Notes: generated by a model from the letters alone, not told the origin. DNA of 64,000 bases from Acinetobacter modestus (GCF_014636095.1 NZ_BMDV01000006.1:124001-188000); one strand, 5' to 3'. Shown: positions 17,975-28,057, counted from the first letter of the stretch. Numbers and translations are program-made.

Positions 17975-19129
17975 ATGTCCGAACAAGATAAACCTGACAG
18001 CGATAACGCTTCAGATGTGAAACAAAATGAGAGTACTCAAGTGGTAAAAGCGCCTACCGCACAATTGCCACCACCTCCACCACCGACGAGTAAACTGATT
18101 AAAACCAAACGCTCGACCCTCTGGTGGATGTTATTGGTACTAATAGTTGGCATTACCATTATCTTATGGGCATGGCGCATTGGTCCCTTTCATACAGCCG
18201 TTGAACAAACCGACAATAGCTATGTAAAAGGTAAAACCACGATTCTGTCCTCACAAATCAATGGCTATGTTAAAGACGTGTTGGTCAAAGACTTTGATCA
18301 AGTCAAACAAAGTCAAGTGTTGATGCATATTGATGCCACCACCTATGACCAGAAAGTGACACAGGCAGCATCAGGGGTAGAGCAGGCTGAAAACAGTCTT
18401 GCTAATCAAACCCAAGCGATTGCTCAACGTCAGGCTGATGTTGTGGCAGCACAAGCCAAGCTGGATCAGGTGAAAGCACAATATGACTTATCCGTTGCAC
18501 AGTTAAAACGCTATCAACAACTTGGAGATAGTGGTGCTGCTTCAAAATCTGAACAAGATAAAGCAGCAGCAGATGTACAAAATAATCACGCTTTACTCAA
18601 GCAAGCTGAAGCCAATATTTTAGTGGCACAAGAATCGTTAAAAACGGCACAAGTGGCACAATCTGGCTTAAAAGCACAAGTCAATAGCGCGCAAGCACAA
18701 CTTGACCAAGCCAATACAACCAAAGACTACAGTACTATTGTCGCGCCATTCGATGGGCAATTGGGTGAGGTCAACCCTCGTGTAGGTCAATATGTAGCGG
18801 CAGGAACACAATTACTTTATTTGATTCCAAAACAAACATGGGTCATTGCCAACTTTAAAGAAACCCAAATCGCCAACATGAAAATTGGGCAAAAAGCGTA
18901 CTTCACTGTTGATGCCATGAATCATCAGAAATTTACGGGGCATGTTGAGCAGATTTCCCCTGCCGCAGGTTCAGAATTTAGTGTACTCAAACCTGACAAT
19001 GCGACAGGTAATTTCACCAAAGTGGTACAACGGATTTCTGTCCGTATTGCGATTGATCCAAATCAAAAAGGCATTGAAAAATTACGACCAGGTATGTCTG
19101 TGATTAGCTCTGTAGATACTGACTCCTAA
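17975..19129 (+). CDS. HlyD/EmrA family periplasmic adaptor
   Basis: A 384-residue membrane-fusion protein. A Pro-rich cytosolic tail (up to about 50) is followed by one membrane helix (about 51-67). The first lipoyl half (DNSYVKGKTTILSSQINGYV) and the alpha-helical hairpin of about 115 residues, rich in Gln, Ala and Lys, come next, then the second lipoyl half (STIVAPFDGQLGEVNPRVGQ) and the beta-barrel (WVIANFKETQIANMKIGQ). It bridges the upstream MFS pump to an outer-membrane channel. No TolC-like gene is in the window. Confidence 0.93.
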   Translation: MSEQDKPDSDNASDVKQNESTQVVKAPTAQLPPPPPPTSKLIKTKRSTLWWMLLVLIVGITIILWAWRIGPFHTAVEQTDNSYVKGKTTILSSQINGYVKDVLVKDFDQVKQSQVLMHIDATTYDQKVTQAASGVEQAENSLANQTQAIAQRQADVVAAQAKLDQVKAQYDLSVAQLKRYQQLGDSGAASKSEQDKAAADVQNNHALLKQAEANILVAQESLKTAQVAQSGLKAQVNSAQAQLDQANTTKDYSTIVAPFDGQLGEVNPRVGQYVAAGTQLLYLIPKQTWVIANFKETQIANMKIGQKAYFTVDAMNHQKFTGHVEQISPAAGSEFSVLKPDNATGNFTKVVQRISVRIAIDPNQKGIEKLRPGMSVISSVDTDS

Positions 19130-19195
19130 TGCAAGACTGACATTCTCAACCAAATCCATTTACAATGTGATCAAATTCATTTCCCTTGTTCGAAA

Positions 19196-20065
19196 ATGTT
19201 TGATCACATTGCTTTTCCCATACCCTATCAAACATTAGCGCTTAGCAGTTCGGTTCAATTAACCATTAAGCGTTTGGATCTAATTCATCCTCAAATTTCG
19301 GGCAATAAATTTTTTAAGCTGAAATACAACTTCCTCGCTGCACAACAACAAGGTTTGTCGCAAGTACTAACGTTTGGTGGTGCATTCTCCAATCATATTG
19401 CAGCAACGGCTTATGCAGCTCAACGCTTTTGCTTTCAAAGTATTGGCATCATTCGTGGTGAAGAACTTGCGACTCAAGACTTAAATCCTACCCTACAAAC
19501 AGCACAAGATTTTGGTATGCAACTGCATTTTGTCAGCCGAGCCGAATATCGGCTACGCCATGATGTTGAGTATTTACAACAACTACAGCAGCAATACTCT
19601 CAAGCCTTTATCATTCCAGAAGGTGGAACGAATGCACTTGCTCTGCAAGGAACACAGGAAATTTTGAGTGAAGATGACCGAAAGAATTATGATGTCATTT
19701 GCTGTGCCGTTGGAACTGGTGGAACAATTGCAGGACTGATTGAAAGTAGTTCAAATCAACAACAGATAGTGGGTTTTTCTGCATTAAAGGGGAATTTTTT
19801 ACAACACGATATTCAACAGTGGACCACTAAAACCAATTGGACATTAACCGATGCCTATTGTTGTGGGGGGTATGCGAAAACTACTGATGAACTACTACAA
19901 TTTATGCAGCAATTTGAACAGCAATATGCAATTCCTTTAGAACAGGTTTATACCTCTAAGATGATGATGGGGTTGTTCGATTTAATTCAACAGAACCACT
20001 TTCCAGCAAATACAAAGATTTTGGCAATTCATACAGGTGGGCTACAAGGCCGTTTAAAAACATAA
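19196..20065 (+). CDS. PLP-dependent ACC deaminase/D-cysteine desulfhydrase family protein
   Basis: A 289-residue cytosolic PLP enzyme of fold type II. ISGNKFFKLKYN near residues 34-45 carries the likely PLP-binding lysine, LTFGGAFSNHIAATA near 57-71 is the substrate loop, and CCAVGTGGTIAGL near 170 binds the phosphate. Family members act on 1-aminocyclopropane-1-carboxylate or D-cysteine; which one applies cannot be told. It starts 66 bases after the HlyD gene in the same direction, but a shared job is doubtful. It is at the short end for the family (usually about 300-340 aa). Confidence 0.88.
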   Translation: MFDHIAFPIPYQTLALSSSVQLTIKRLDLIHPQISGNKFFKLKYNFLAAQQQGLSQVLTFGGAFSNHIAATAYAAQRFCFQSIGIIRGEELATQDLNPTLQTAQDFGMQLHFVSRAEYRLRHDVEYLQQLQQQYSQAFIIPEGGTNALALQGTQEILSEDDRKNYDVICCAVGTGGTIAGLIESSSNQQQIVGFSALKGNFLQHDIQQWTTKTNWTLTDAYCCGGYAKTTDELLQFMQQFEQQYAIPLEQVYTSKMMMGLFDLIQQNHFPANTKILAIHTGGLQGRLKT

Positions 20066-20104
20066 ATCATCAAAATCATTTTTATCATTCAATCTAGATT
20101 GATG

Positions 20105-23100
20105 TTATTGATTTACACAAAACCTCACCGTTCCTGTCGCTGTGGGATTTAATACGCCAGTTAAATTCCACTCCAATGCATCTCCGACATGATTGATATT
20201 ACAACTATTACCATTCGGTGTTGAATTACAACTCATACTACCGAAACTGGTGGCTATAGGTAAACTATCCTTAATTTTCACATTATTCAGCAGCTTCGTA
20301 CTATTATTTTTATAGGTGATTTCATACTCTAAATGGTCGACCTTATTTGCTTGATTCATTACAGCAAATTGATTTTGATCAGCCGACGTTGAAGGACAAC
20401 TTGCAACTGCGCGTACCTTTTTAGTTAAGCTAAGACCCGCTTTACCAATCAATGTGACATCTTGTCGTTTAATCGATTGACCCGTAATTGTCTGTGTTGG
20501 ATTTGCCAAGATCACACTATAACTTGCCTCTAAGGTCGAAACATGCTGTGCACCTGCCATGACATTTGTAGGTGAATGAACACGTTGAACCAAACAAAGA
20601 TCTACATTGGGTTGTAATGTATATGGATTCGCTACGGTTGGATTAAATATGGTTTCACCGCTATCCACATTCCCATTACAGTTAGTATCTTTATAAACCA
20701 AAGCTTGCCAAACTTGGTCATTACCACTGTTGGGTTGTTGGGTAGACAACTGATTGAACTGTGTGATTTGTATTGGAGCTTGTGAATTGAGACGATGTGG
20801 ATAATCTGTGACGTCTCCAGAAGCTATGGTATGTTGCCCGTCTTCAGTCAGTACGATATTCAGATTTGCATCACCAAAATTATTATTTGGATAACTGGTT
20901 GCTGTTGTTTTAGGGAGTGAAATCGTATCCGTACTTCGGTTATAACTTCCGGTTGGACTCGCCCCGCTGACAGAACTATATTCGGACAAATTTGTTTGTA
21001 CGATACAAAATGGGTTGGTTAGAACGCTGTCCTCAACTTTAAAACTATATTCTCCATTACTATTACTGATCGTCACAAAATTAAGCTCAAGACCAGCACA
21101 ATTAGCAAGTTTGAGACGACTCCCTGCAATGCTGATTTCATTTGCATCTTGTACGGCATTATAAGCATTACTCAAGATATTATTGGTCGTTCCGCCATTA
21201 TCGTTAAAAATACGCCCTGTAATCAGGACCAGTTTTTTTCGCCTATTGGTTAAAGTACAAATAATTGCAGCATCATCATTGTGAATCGTTAGCTTAAAAC
21301 CATTCAGTGCGATGTTGTTGCCTGTGCAAAGTAAACTACTATTATAATCTGCAGCATCACCTTTACTAAATGACTCAAGAATCGTTGCAGTTTTACCAAT
21401 CATATTCGGCATAAGCATAACAGGTGTTCCAGTGGTGCTATTTTCCCCTGTCTGATCAGCAACCGAAACTGCGGTGGTTGCATTGGTATCCAAGCCAATA
21501 CTATTCACGATTACACTATCACCAGCGACTGCGTTATCCCATTTTTTTATCAATGTTAAAGTCGTGAGCGTATTGGTTAAGGTACATACAATTTCAGCGC
21601 CAGAAACGATACCACTTTTATTTAATGTAACTGTTGCATTGGTATAATTCGTAGTAACTGAACTGGCTGGCAATCCTGTGCAAACTGCATTGGTTAGACG
21701 GAAACCTGTTGGAATATTTGTTTCATTAATAACAGCATCTGTTGATGGATTTGGGGTAGTAAAATACTGTGTTTCCCCCACAGTTTCAGTATCTGGAATT
21801 GTAGTCGTAATTGAATGATTTGCGATACCATTATTGCCAGTAAAATCAAACTTACCTAACCCACCACGGCTAATCTTTTTAATAATTAAACTAGGCTTAC
21901 TATTAATAAAAGTACACGTAATGTCAGCACCACCAGTAATTAAATAGGTGTACGGAATCGTGATTCTATCAGTACTGAAATTACCAAATGTACCAATGTT
22001 GCCTGTAATCAAACTATTTGAATCAATACAACTCGCAGATTTTAGTGCATAACCCGTCGCAATCGATGACTCTCTAATAACGACATCTGTTGCATTACTC
22101 ACTACAGTTAAAACAGGCGATGTCCCCGTTCCAATATTGGGTGATCCTTGTAAACTTGTCGCAACATTGCTGGAATTACTGGATAAATTAGTATTAGCAA
22201 AACCGAATGTTCCCGTTCCTCCCTGAGAAATTTTCTGAATCTTTACCGTTGGAATTTTGGTATTCACAAAGTTACAGTTTAAATTTGGATTATTGCTAAT
22301 ATCGGCTGCTGTTAGAGTATAAACCGATCCTGATTGGCTACCGACAGAGTTGCCCGCTGTGTTACGACAACTGGCACCTGTTAAACTCCATCCCCCACCA
22401 GTAGGTAGACTACTTTCATTAATCGTTATGCTACCAGTTCCTGTGACGACAAAAGGTTGCACACCAGTCAGCGTCGTATCACCATCAACCTGATATTCTT
22501 CACCCTGAGTCAATGTTGTAATCGAACCCGAAGCTTGGCTTGTACCAGTCAGTGTAAAACCGAAAGTACCTAAGCCACCTATTGTTGATTTTGTGAGTGT
22601 AATTAAAGCTTTTGCAATAGCAACTTGCACACTACTACTATTATCAGATGGAAAAATTTCAGTGTTGGCAGCAGGTACATTGACTGTTGCAGTATTGGTT
22701 ACAATCCCTGCTGAATTCGCTTTGGCTTGAACAATCAGCGTACAAGTTGCACCTTTTGGCCCACTAAACTGACCAGTAAGCGTATTGCCGGTAAAACTTG
22801 CATTACATGTGATTGCACCATTTGATTTGGTAGCACTCAACAAAGAGAGTGTATTGAAATTACTTGGTATTGCATCAGTAAAGTTTGCTCGACTCGTATC
22901 ACTGACTGCATTTTCACCTTTATTACTAATGACCAATTGATACTGAATGGTATCTCCTAAATTCATCGTCAATGAATCAGCTACAAAGCTCCCAGAAGTA
23001 CCTATTCTTTGTTTCTTCTCTACTTTCAAATCCATATCTGTCGGCAGATCATCATCTTTAATTACATAGTTTGCGACACCGTTACCAGATGCTCCGCAAT

Positions 23101-24217
23101 CATTTGATGACATAATATGAAAATCGTTACTTTGATTGATGGTTACATTAAATGTATCGTCAACTTCATTCACTAAATCATTTATAATTTCGACCGGAAC
23201 TTCAAGAACATAAGGAGTGCCCGCACCGTAATTGCCTTGCGGTATTGTCTTGGTAAAAGTGTTTGCAACTCCACCATTAATTTTATAATCGACACCTAAT
23301 TGAGCTGTGCCATCATTTACATTAAAGACCAATGAAATACCACCACTCGGTACATCACCGACCACAATAACCTTAAGTGGCTGCACTGTGCCGCCATTTT
23401 CAGGTACAACATAATTGGCTGAACTAAACTCAATAATCGGTTTTACAATAATTTGTATCGCATCTAAAAAATTTCCGCTGGTGCTTGTTCCCGAAGTCGA
23501 CTGGAATCCCATCGGCACTTGTCCTGTTGCGCCTGTATAGGTAAATGTTCCACTGTAGTCTGCCCAACGTTTAATTGTAGAACCCGTTGTCGCCCCTACA
23601 CCTGATCCAGAACCACTGGAGACAGAACATGTACCCGACACGCAACTCGTAACCTGCCCATCCCCAGTTTTACTTGTCGAGACCGTTGTGATCGTTTGAG
23701 TTCCAGCACGCAACAACATCGTATCGTCAGCAGTATTACGCCCATTATGGCTAAATTTCCAAGATACAGACTCACCATTCACTAAACAGATATTCTGAGA
23801 AACAGTAGAAACAGCATCTGCGTTTAATTCGACAAATTGATTGCCTTCCCGTGCTTTGATCGTGTTGGTGGGGGTTGTATTGGTACCATCAATATTTCTT
23901 GAGCCAGCCCACATTTCCATGAGTTGCCCTGAACCATTGGTTGAGATTGAACATGTGCCACTGAAGCCCTCATTTCCATATGGGTGTGTGGTTAACCAAC
24001 CAGGTACGCGTGTGCTACTAATATAAACACGACAGACATTAGTTCCCGTGGAAATAACGGGAGTTTCAAAACCTAAATTTAAATAACCACGCTGATAAGC
24101 AGCATTTGCAACAGAAATATTGAATATACACAATAAAATGGCGATCGTGATTTTTGTAGAATAAGTACACTGTAATTTCAACAAATCAAATATTTGCAAA
24201 ACCTTCATACCCACCAT
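20105..24217 (-). CDS. Large secreted multi-domain surface protein (Calx-beta, DUF11, SpaA-like repeats)
   Basis: About 1370 residues. After a signal-like segment ending Val-Ala-Asn-Ala comes a non-repeated domain (about 40-258) with NLGFETP, VPGWLTT, EGNQFVELNA and NGESVSWKFSH, a layout seen at the front of CshA-like adhesins. Then follow a Calx-beta-like domain (about 265-390), a DUF11 domain (about 395-530), three to four SpaA/B-type units of about 110-120 residues each opening with (K)xxxGGxGxFxF, an SdrD-like segment (GRIFNDNGG), and a second DUF11 domain at the C-terminus. No LPXTG or beta-barrel anchor is visible, so the export route is unclear. Start chosen at ATG 24217 after GGGG; ATGs at 24208 and 24256 are alternatives. 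An adhesive role is inference. Confidence 0.8.
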   Translation of the reverse strand: MVGMKVLQIFDLLKLQCTYSTKITIAILLCIFNISVANAAYQRGYLNLGFETPVISTGTNVCRVYISSTRVPGWLTTHPYGNEGFSGTCSISTNGSGQLMEMWAGSRNIDGTNTTPTNTIKAREGNQFVELNADAVSTVSQNICLVNGESVSWKFSHNGRNTADDTMLLRAGTQTITTVSTSKTGDGQVTSCVSGTCSVSSGSGSGVGATTGSTIKRWADYSGTFTYTGATGQVPMGFQSTSGTSTSGNFLDAIQIIVKPIIEFSSANYVVPENGGTVQPLKVIVVGDVPSGGISLVFNVNDGTAQLGVDYKINGGVANTFTKTIPQGNYGAGTPYVLEVPVEIINDLVNEVDDTFNVTINQSNDFHIMSSNDCGASGNGVANYVIKDDDLPTDMDLKVEKKQRIGTSGSFVADSLTMNLGDTIQYQLVISNKGENAVSDTSRANFTDAIPSNFNTLSLLSATKSNGAITCNASFTGNTLTGQFSGPKGATCTLIVQAKANSAGIVTNTATVNVPAANTEIFPSDNSSSVQVAIAKALITLTKSTIGGLGTFGFTLTGTSQASGSITTLTQGEEYQVDGDTTLTGVQPFVVTGTGSITINESSLPTGGGWSLTGASCRNTAGNSVGSQSGSVYTLTAADISNNPNLNCNFVNTKIPTVKIQKISQGGTGTFGFANTNLSSNSSNVATSLQGSPNIGTGTSPVLTVVSNATDVVIRESSIATGYALKSASCIDSNSLITGNIGTFGNFSTDRITIPYTYLITGGADITCTFINSKPSLIIKKISRGGLGKFDFTGNNGIANHSITTTIPDTETVGETQYFTTPNPSTDAVINETNIPTGFRLTNAVCTGLPASSVTTNYTNATVTLNKSGIVSGAEIVCTLTNTLTTLTLIKKWDNAVAGDSVIVNSIGLDTNATTAVSVADQTGENSTTGTPVMLMPNMIGKTATILESFSKGDAADYNSSLLCTGNNIALNGFKLTIHNDDAAIICTLTNRRKKLVLITGRIFNDNGGTTNNILSNAYNAVQDANEISIAGSRLKLANCAGLELNFVTISNSNGEYSFKVEDSVLTNPFCIVQTNLSEYSSVSGASPTGSYNRSTDTISLPKTTATSYPNNNFGDANLNIVLTEDGQHTIASGDVTDYPHRLNSQAPIQITQFNQLSTQQPNSGNDQVWQALVYKDTNCNGNVDSGETIFNPTVANPYTLQPNVDLCLVQRVHSPTNVMAGAQHVSTLEASYSVILANPTQTITGQSIKRQDVTLIGKAGLSLTKKVRAVASCPSTSADQNQFAVMNQANKVDHLEYEITYKNNSTKLLNNVKIKDSLPIATSFGSMSCNSTPNGNSCNINHVGDALEWNLTGVLNPTATGTVRFCVNQ

Positions 24218-24605
24218 AACGCACCCCGACATTAAATGTGTAGTTTGGATTTGCAAGAAACGTGCTATTTAAAAAAATAATAGAGAATACCGAGGTACAC
24301 CCCATAATAAAATCAATGACACCGCCGCAAAAACAGAACTAAAAACAATTTAATTTTCTGAAAAACATCAAAGTTTAAACTTAAAAAGAGACTTTGCTCT
24401 CATTTGTATTCTACATCAGACTTTGTATGTTTTTTGTTAAGCCAATCATGATTTGCTAAAAAACTGGATCTATTTTGTATCTAATAATGTGTAAATTTTA
24501 GTAATGAATTTACTTCATAAATCCGTATAACTTCGTAAATTGTCCGTACTAAACTTCGCTTAAATCTTTTATAATCGCTCGCTTTTCGTCTACCGAGTAA
24601 TCCTC
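24218..24605. other. Divergent promoter region between the surface-protein and YhiN genes
   Basis: About 390 AT-rich bases with no gene visible. A TATAAT box at 24570-24575 probably serves the rightward yhiN-type gene. A hexanucleotide-rich stretch near 24530-24550 (see rejected items) is not convincing as a recombination site. Confidence 0.45.
24570..24575 (+). promoter_or_regulatory. Candidate -10 box for the YhiN-family gene
   Basis: TATAAT lies 31 bases before the ATG at 24606. The matching -35 (TACTAA at 17-base spacing) is weak, so this is a candidate only. Confidence 0.35.
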
Positions 24606-25802
24606 ATGGTTCATCAAGTTGATGTTGTTGTTTTAGGTGCAGGTGCATCCGGCTTGATGTTGGCTGCAGAGGCTGGTAAACGTGAACGTTCCGTTGTCGT
24701 ATTAGAAAAAGCCAATAAAGTAGGCAAAAAGATTCTAATGTCTGGTGGTGGCAAGTGTAATTTCACTAACTTAGATGTTGAACCATCAAATTATATTTCT
24801 GAAAATCCACACTTTGTTATTTCAGCGCTCACTCGTTACACCAACTGGGATTTTATTGGTTTGGTCTGCGAATATGGTATTGAATATGAAGAGCGTAAAC
24901 ACGGTCAGCTCTTTACAATCAAAGGCGCAAAAGAAATCCTTGAACTTTTACTTGCAGAGTGCAATAAAGCGAAACGGGTTCAGATTCAGACCCATTGCGA
25001 AGTAGAAAGCGTAACAGCACAAACAGATTCAGGTTTTATTATTGAAACCAATCAAGGTACTTATCACTGTGAATCTCTCGTTGTGGCGACTGGTGGCTTA
25101 TCTATTCCAACACTAGGAGGCTCTGGTTTTGGATATGAACTTGCACAACAGTTTGGACACCATGTTTATCCTACCCGTGCGGGTCTAGTCCCCTTCACCT
25201 TTTCGGACCATTTTAAAGAAGTCACAACACGCTTAAGTGGTAATGCTTTAGATGCAACACTGGTGAATGATCGCCATCAATTTACTGAAGCTTTGTTGTT
25301 TACTCATCGAGGCCTAAGTGGGCCAAGTTCATTACAGCTCTCAAATTATTGGCATGTGGGTGAAAGCTTTAAAATTGATTTTTTCCCGAGCCAAGATTTA
25401 GTTCAATTCTTCAAGGAAAAGAAAAAGTCGCAACCCAAAGTTCTGCTCAGAACTTTGCTCAGTGAATTCACGGCGAAAAGTATCGTGCTTGAGCTACAAC
25501 AAATAATTTGGGCGGAACAAAGTGAAACTGCGATTGGCAATTTTAGCGATTTACAACTAGAGCAAATTGCTGATCAATTGCACGCCTTTTCTGTTAAGCC
25601 ATCTGGAACTGAAGGATATCGTACTGCTGAAGTCACGTTAGGTGGTGTAGATACTAGCGAAGTTTCTTCAAAGACCATGGAAAGTAAAAAGCAGAAAGGC
25701 TTATATTTTATCGGTGAAGTACTCGATGTAACAGGTCATTTGGGAGGGTATAACTTCCAATGGGCATGGTCTTCGGCTCAAGCAGCGGCTCAATTTGTTT
25801 AG
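24606..25802 (+). CDS. YhiN/HI0933-family FAD-dependent oxidoreductase
   Basis: A 398-residue flavoprotein. The FAD-binding start VVVLGAGASGLMLAAEAGKR is at residues 7-26, followed by KKILMSGGGKCNFTN near 47-60, a signature of the HI0933-like family. ATGGLSIPTLGGSGFGYELA near 160-180 and TLGGVDTSEVSSKTMESK near 345 are further family blocks, and the C-terminal DVTGHLGGYNFQWAWSSG-like end closes the FAD site. The physiological substrate of the family is not established. It is a single gene with its own promoter region. Confidence 0.93.
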   Translation: MVHQVDVVVLGAGASGLMLAAEAGKRERSVVVLEKANKVGKKILMSGGGKCNFTNLDVEPSNYISENPHFVISALTRYTNWDFIGLVCEYGIEYEERKHGQLFTIKGAKEILELLLAECNKAKRVQIQTHCEVESVTAQTDSGFIIETNQGTYHCESLVVATGGLSIPTLGGSGFGYELAQQFGHHVYPTRAGLVPFTFSDHFKEVTTRLSGNALDATLVNDRHQFTEALLFTHRGLSGPSSLQLSNYWHVGESFKIDFFPSQDLVQFFKEKKKSQPKVLLRTLLSEFTAKSIVLELQQIIWAEQSETAIGNFSDLQLEQIADQLHAFSVKPSGTEGYRTAEVTLGGVDTSEVSSKTMESKKQKGLYFIGEVLDVTGHLGGYNFQWAWSSAQAAAQFV

Positions 25803-25837
25803 TTTACTTAACAAATTAAGCCGATTGCTAAATAACA

Positions 25838-26017
25838 CTAAGCATGATGATCTGAAGAGTTAGCAGCTTCTGTAGAAGATACTTTTTGAGTATTTTCAAT
25901 TGGTTTTTCTTTGGCTGTATTTGATTTCGCAACAACAAATTTGTACGCACTCGCCAAAAAACCTACAGTAATACCTGCAATAATAATCGGTGCAAATACG
26001 CGATTTGGCCTCTTCAT
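25838..26017 (-). CDS. Small single-pass membrane protein, 59 aa
   Basis: A short gene with ATG at 26017 and TAG at 25838. GAGGAGAG sits just upstream as a strong ribosome site. The product begins with a basic stretch (MKRPNR), has one hydrophobic helix (about residues 7-29) and a polar tail rich in Lys, Ser and Thr ending Asp-His-His-Ala. The basic start before the helix suggests N-in, with the tail in the periplasm. I recognise no family. The ribosome site, the membrane helix and the lack of any competing gene make it likely real. Confidence 0.68.
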   Translation of the reverse strand: MKRPNRVFAPIIIAGITVGFLASAYKFVVAKSNTAKEKPIENTQKVSSTEAANSSDHHA

Positions 26018-26272
26018 TTCACTCTCCTCTATAGAATTTTTATTTAGAGACTATTGATACTTTATCTATAAATGAATTGCTTTTCAGGTCAAATTTTTGA
26101 TTAATCCTATTAAACTACAGTTATATGTACCCTAAAACTCAGTTTTAGATCTCGTTTTTCTAAAATATGCCCTAATCACGATATAGATAAAAACTCAATA
26201 ATGCTTATACAAACAAAACGACCACCCTGCTTAGAGTGGTCGAATTGGTTCAAAAAATCAAAGATTTTTTTA

Positions 26273-27835
26273 CTATTCATCTGAATAAGGTGGAGTCGGT
26301 GGTGTTATTGGTGGTACCGAATGACTTGGTGTGATTTCTTTATGTAACGGATTTGGCTGTTTCGCTTCATTCTTTGCCTTATCTAATAAATCTGTCAATA
26401 AGCGTTCTGCAGGTTGACGACCACCTAAACCAAATGCCAAGGCAAAAGCAACTGCAACTGAACCAAGCGTCAAACCAAAAGCCAAATTCACAATTGAATC
26501 CGCAATACCCATGGCTTTTAGACCCATCGCAATCACTAAACCCATAATTAAAATACGAACTAGGTTTGCTAACCAACGTGAACTATTGTATTCACCGCGT
26601 TGTACCACTTTAGCCACAACATTCGCGAGCCAAAATCCAATAACTAAAATTACAGCACCAAGTAAAATACTTGCACCAAACTGAATAAACATCGCAATCA
26701 GAACACTTACTTGCTCTAAGCCAAGACGGTTCGCAGCTTCAGAGATTGCAAACAACATGGTAAAAAATACAATCAAATAACCTATCACATCAGAAACACG
26801 TGTTTGCCCAAGGAATCGTTGCAAATCAAGCTTCATTGGAATTTCATCAATTCCCGCCCCTGAAATCAGTTCAGCGACTAAACGTCCAACAAAACGAGAA
26901 ACAATATAGGCAACGATTAGAATTAAACCTGCTGCAATAATTTGTGGAATTGCATACATTATTTCATTCAACATCGCTGTTGCGGGTTGAGAAATCGCTT
27001 GGATTCCTAATGCTTCAAATGCCACGATCAACGCTGTGATGACAATAATTGCAAACACAAATGAGCCTAAAAATTTCGATACATTTGAGTTTTTAAATAA
27101 TCCTACTTTTTCAGCTTGAGTTTGTAGTCCCAAGCTATTACTTAATCCCTCGACAATACCACGCACAATTTTGGCGAGAATATAACCTACAAAAATGATC
27201 ACACCCGCAATAAACAAATTAGGCAGATAAGCAATCGCTTCGTTTACCATGTTTTGTACAGGAATCAGCAGTCCTGTTAAACCTAAAATAGACAGCACAA
27301 TTGGTAGAAATAGTAATAAAACCAACCAGTAAAAAATTTCTGCGATATTACTACTTAAAGCGTTAACACCAACTTCACTGCTTAGCTTTTCATCTAATTC
27401 TGTTCTAGATAATACGTTGGTCAATCCAGCACGTACCAAACGCGCCACAATCCAACCAATAAATCCTACTGCAACGGCTGCAAATAAGTTTGGTATATAA
27501 GCAAGTACTCGTCCTACCATATTGCTAAACGGGTCACTTACACCACTAATATTTAAAACATTGAGTGAGCCAACCACAGCGAGAATCATGACAAACCAAA
27601 ACACCAATTTAGAAACCAAGTTTTCAATATTGGGCGTACGACCAGTTGCCGAAGATAACTTGTGATTGGTATCAAGCTTTTGCAATAGCCGCTTTACACC
27701 TGCGGCAATGACTAAGGCAATAATCCAACCCACCAGTAAGATCAAAATTGCTGCAAAAATTGGATGAAATTGATCCCAGTAATACATGGCATCAAATCCC
27801 CCTCGATGCGAGGGATAATTAAAAAATTCATTCAT
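26273..27835 (-). CDS. CmpX-like mechanosensitive channel family protein
   Basis: A 520-residue inner-membrane protein. It contains repeated 'conserved TM helix' units (two to four; PF05552 type) in which a hydrophobic helix is followed by LxxRTELDEKLSS-like or GLQTQAEKVGLF-like amphipathic stretches: about 15-60, 105-155, 215-255 and 305-345. The C-terminal part (about 385-475) resembles the pore region of small-conductance mechanosensitive channels, with GxxLANxVAKVVQRGEY and a Gly/Ala-rich final helix. Pseudomonas CmpX has this layout. A Pro-rich tail ends the protein. Channel activity is inferred from the family. Confidence 0.87.
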   Translation of the reverse strand: MNEFFNYPSHRGGFDAMYYWDQFHPIFAAILILLVGWIIALVIAAGVKRLLQKLDTNHKLSSATGRTPNIENLVSKLVFWFVMILAVVGSLNVLNISGVSDPFSNMVGRVLAYIPNLFAAVAVGFIGWIVARLVRAGLTNVLSRTELDEKLSSEVGVNALSSNIAEIFYWLVLLLFLPIVLSILGLTGLLIPVQNMVNEAIAYLPNLFIAGVIIFVGYILAKIVRGIVEGLSNSLGLQTQAEKVGLFKNSNVSKFLGSFVFAIIVITALIVAFEALGIQAISQPATAMLNEIMYAIPQIIAAGLILIVAYIVSRFVGRLVAELISGAGIDEIPMKLDLQRFLGQTRVSDVIGYLIVFFTMLFAISEAANRLGLEQVSVLIAMFIQFGASILLGAVILVIGFWLANVVAKVVQRGEYNSSRWLANLVRILIMGLVIAMGLKAMGIADSIVNLAFGLTLGSVAVAFALAFGLGGRQPAERLLTDLLDKAKNEAKQPNPLHKEITPSHSVPPITPPTPPYSDE

Positions 27836-28057
27836 GCGAGTTATCCTTATATTGTATTTTTAAATCTTGATATAAATCACCCATCACTGTTCTATGTTGA
27901 AACACACAAACTATGAATGTTTATCACCTTAGTTTTTGTCGATTTTTCAATCAATCAACAGCATCACTAATACAACAAAAAGCACTCATAATTTTGCAAA
28001 AAAGCTCATTAGTTCACACTAATGAGCTTTTAGATAAATTGTTTTGGTCAAAGCCAT
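27836..28057. other. Intergenic stretch holding a strong terminator
   Basis: About 220 bases upstream of the CmpX-like gene. It holds its promoter region and the perfect hairpin at 28000-28031. A reading frame at 27913-28137 runs straight through that terminator and over the next gene, so I do not call it. Confidence 0.5.
28000..28031. terminator. Perfect 14-base-pair terminator hairpin
   Basis: AAAAGCTCATTAGT (28000-28013) and ACTAATGAGCTTTT (28018-28031) pair perfectly around TCAC. T-runs on the minus strand after the stem fit termination of the small leftward gene that stops at 28058. Confidence 0.9.

Noticed and set aside
15738..20065. Possible biosynthetic or resistance cluster of tetR, MFS, HlyD and the PLP enzyme
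   Set aside because: The first three form an ordinary regulated efflux operon; the PLP enzyme follows after 66 bases but no further pathway genes occur, so a dedicated cluster is not supported.
20088..20103. Palindrome TCAATCTAGATTGA in the gap between the PLP enzyme gene and the surface-protein gene
   Set aside because: It has no loop and no T-run, so it is neither a good terminator nor placed where an operator would be expected.
24528..24550. ATAACTTCGTA, an 11-base match to one loxP arm, and a vague resemblance to a XerC/XerD site
   Set aside because: No second inverted arm at the right spacing, no recombinase gene or mobile element nearby; best explained by chance in AT-rich sequence.
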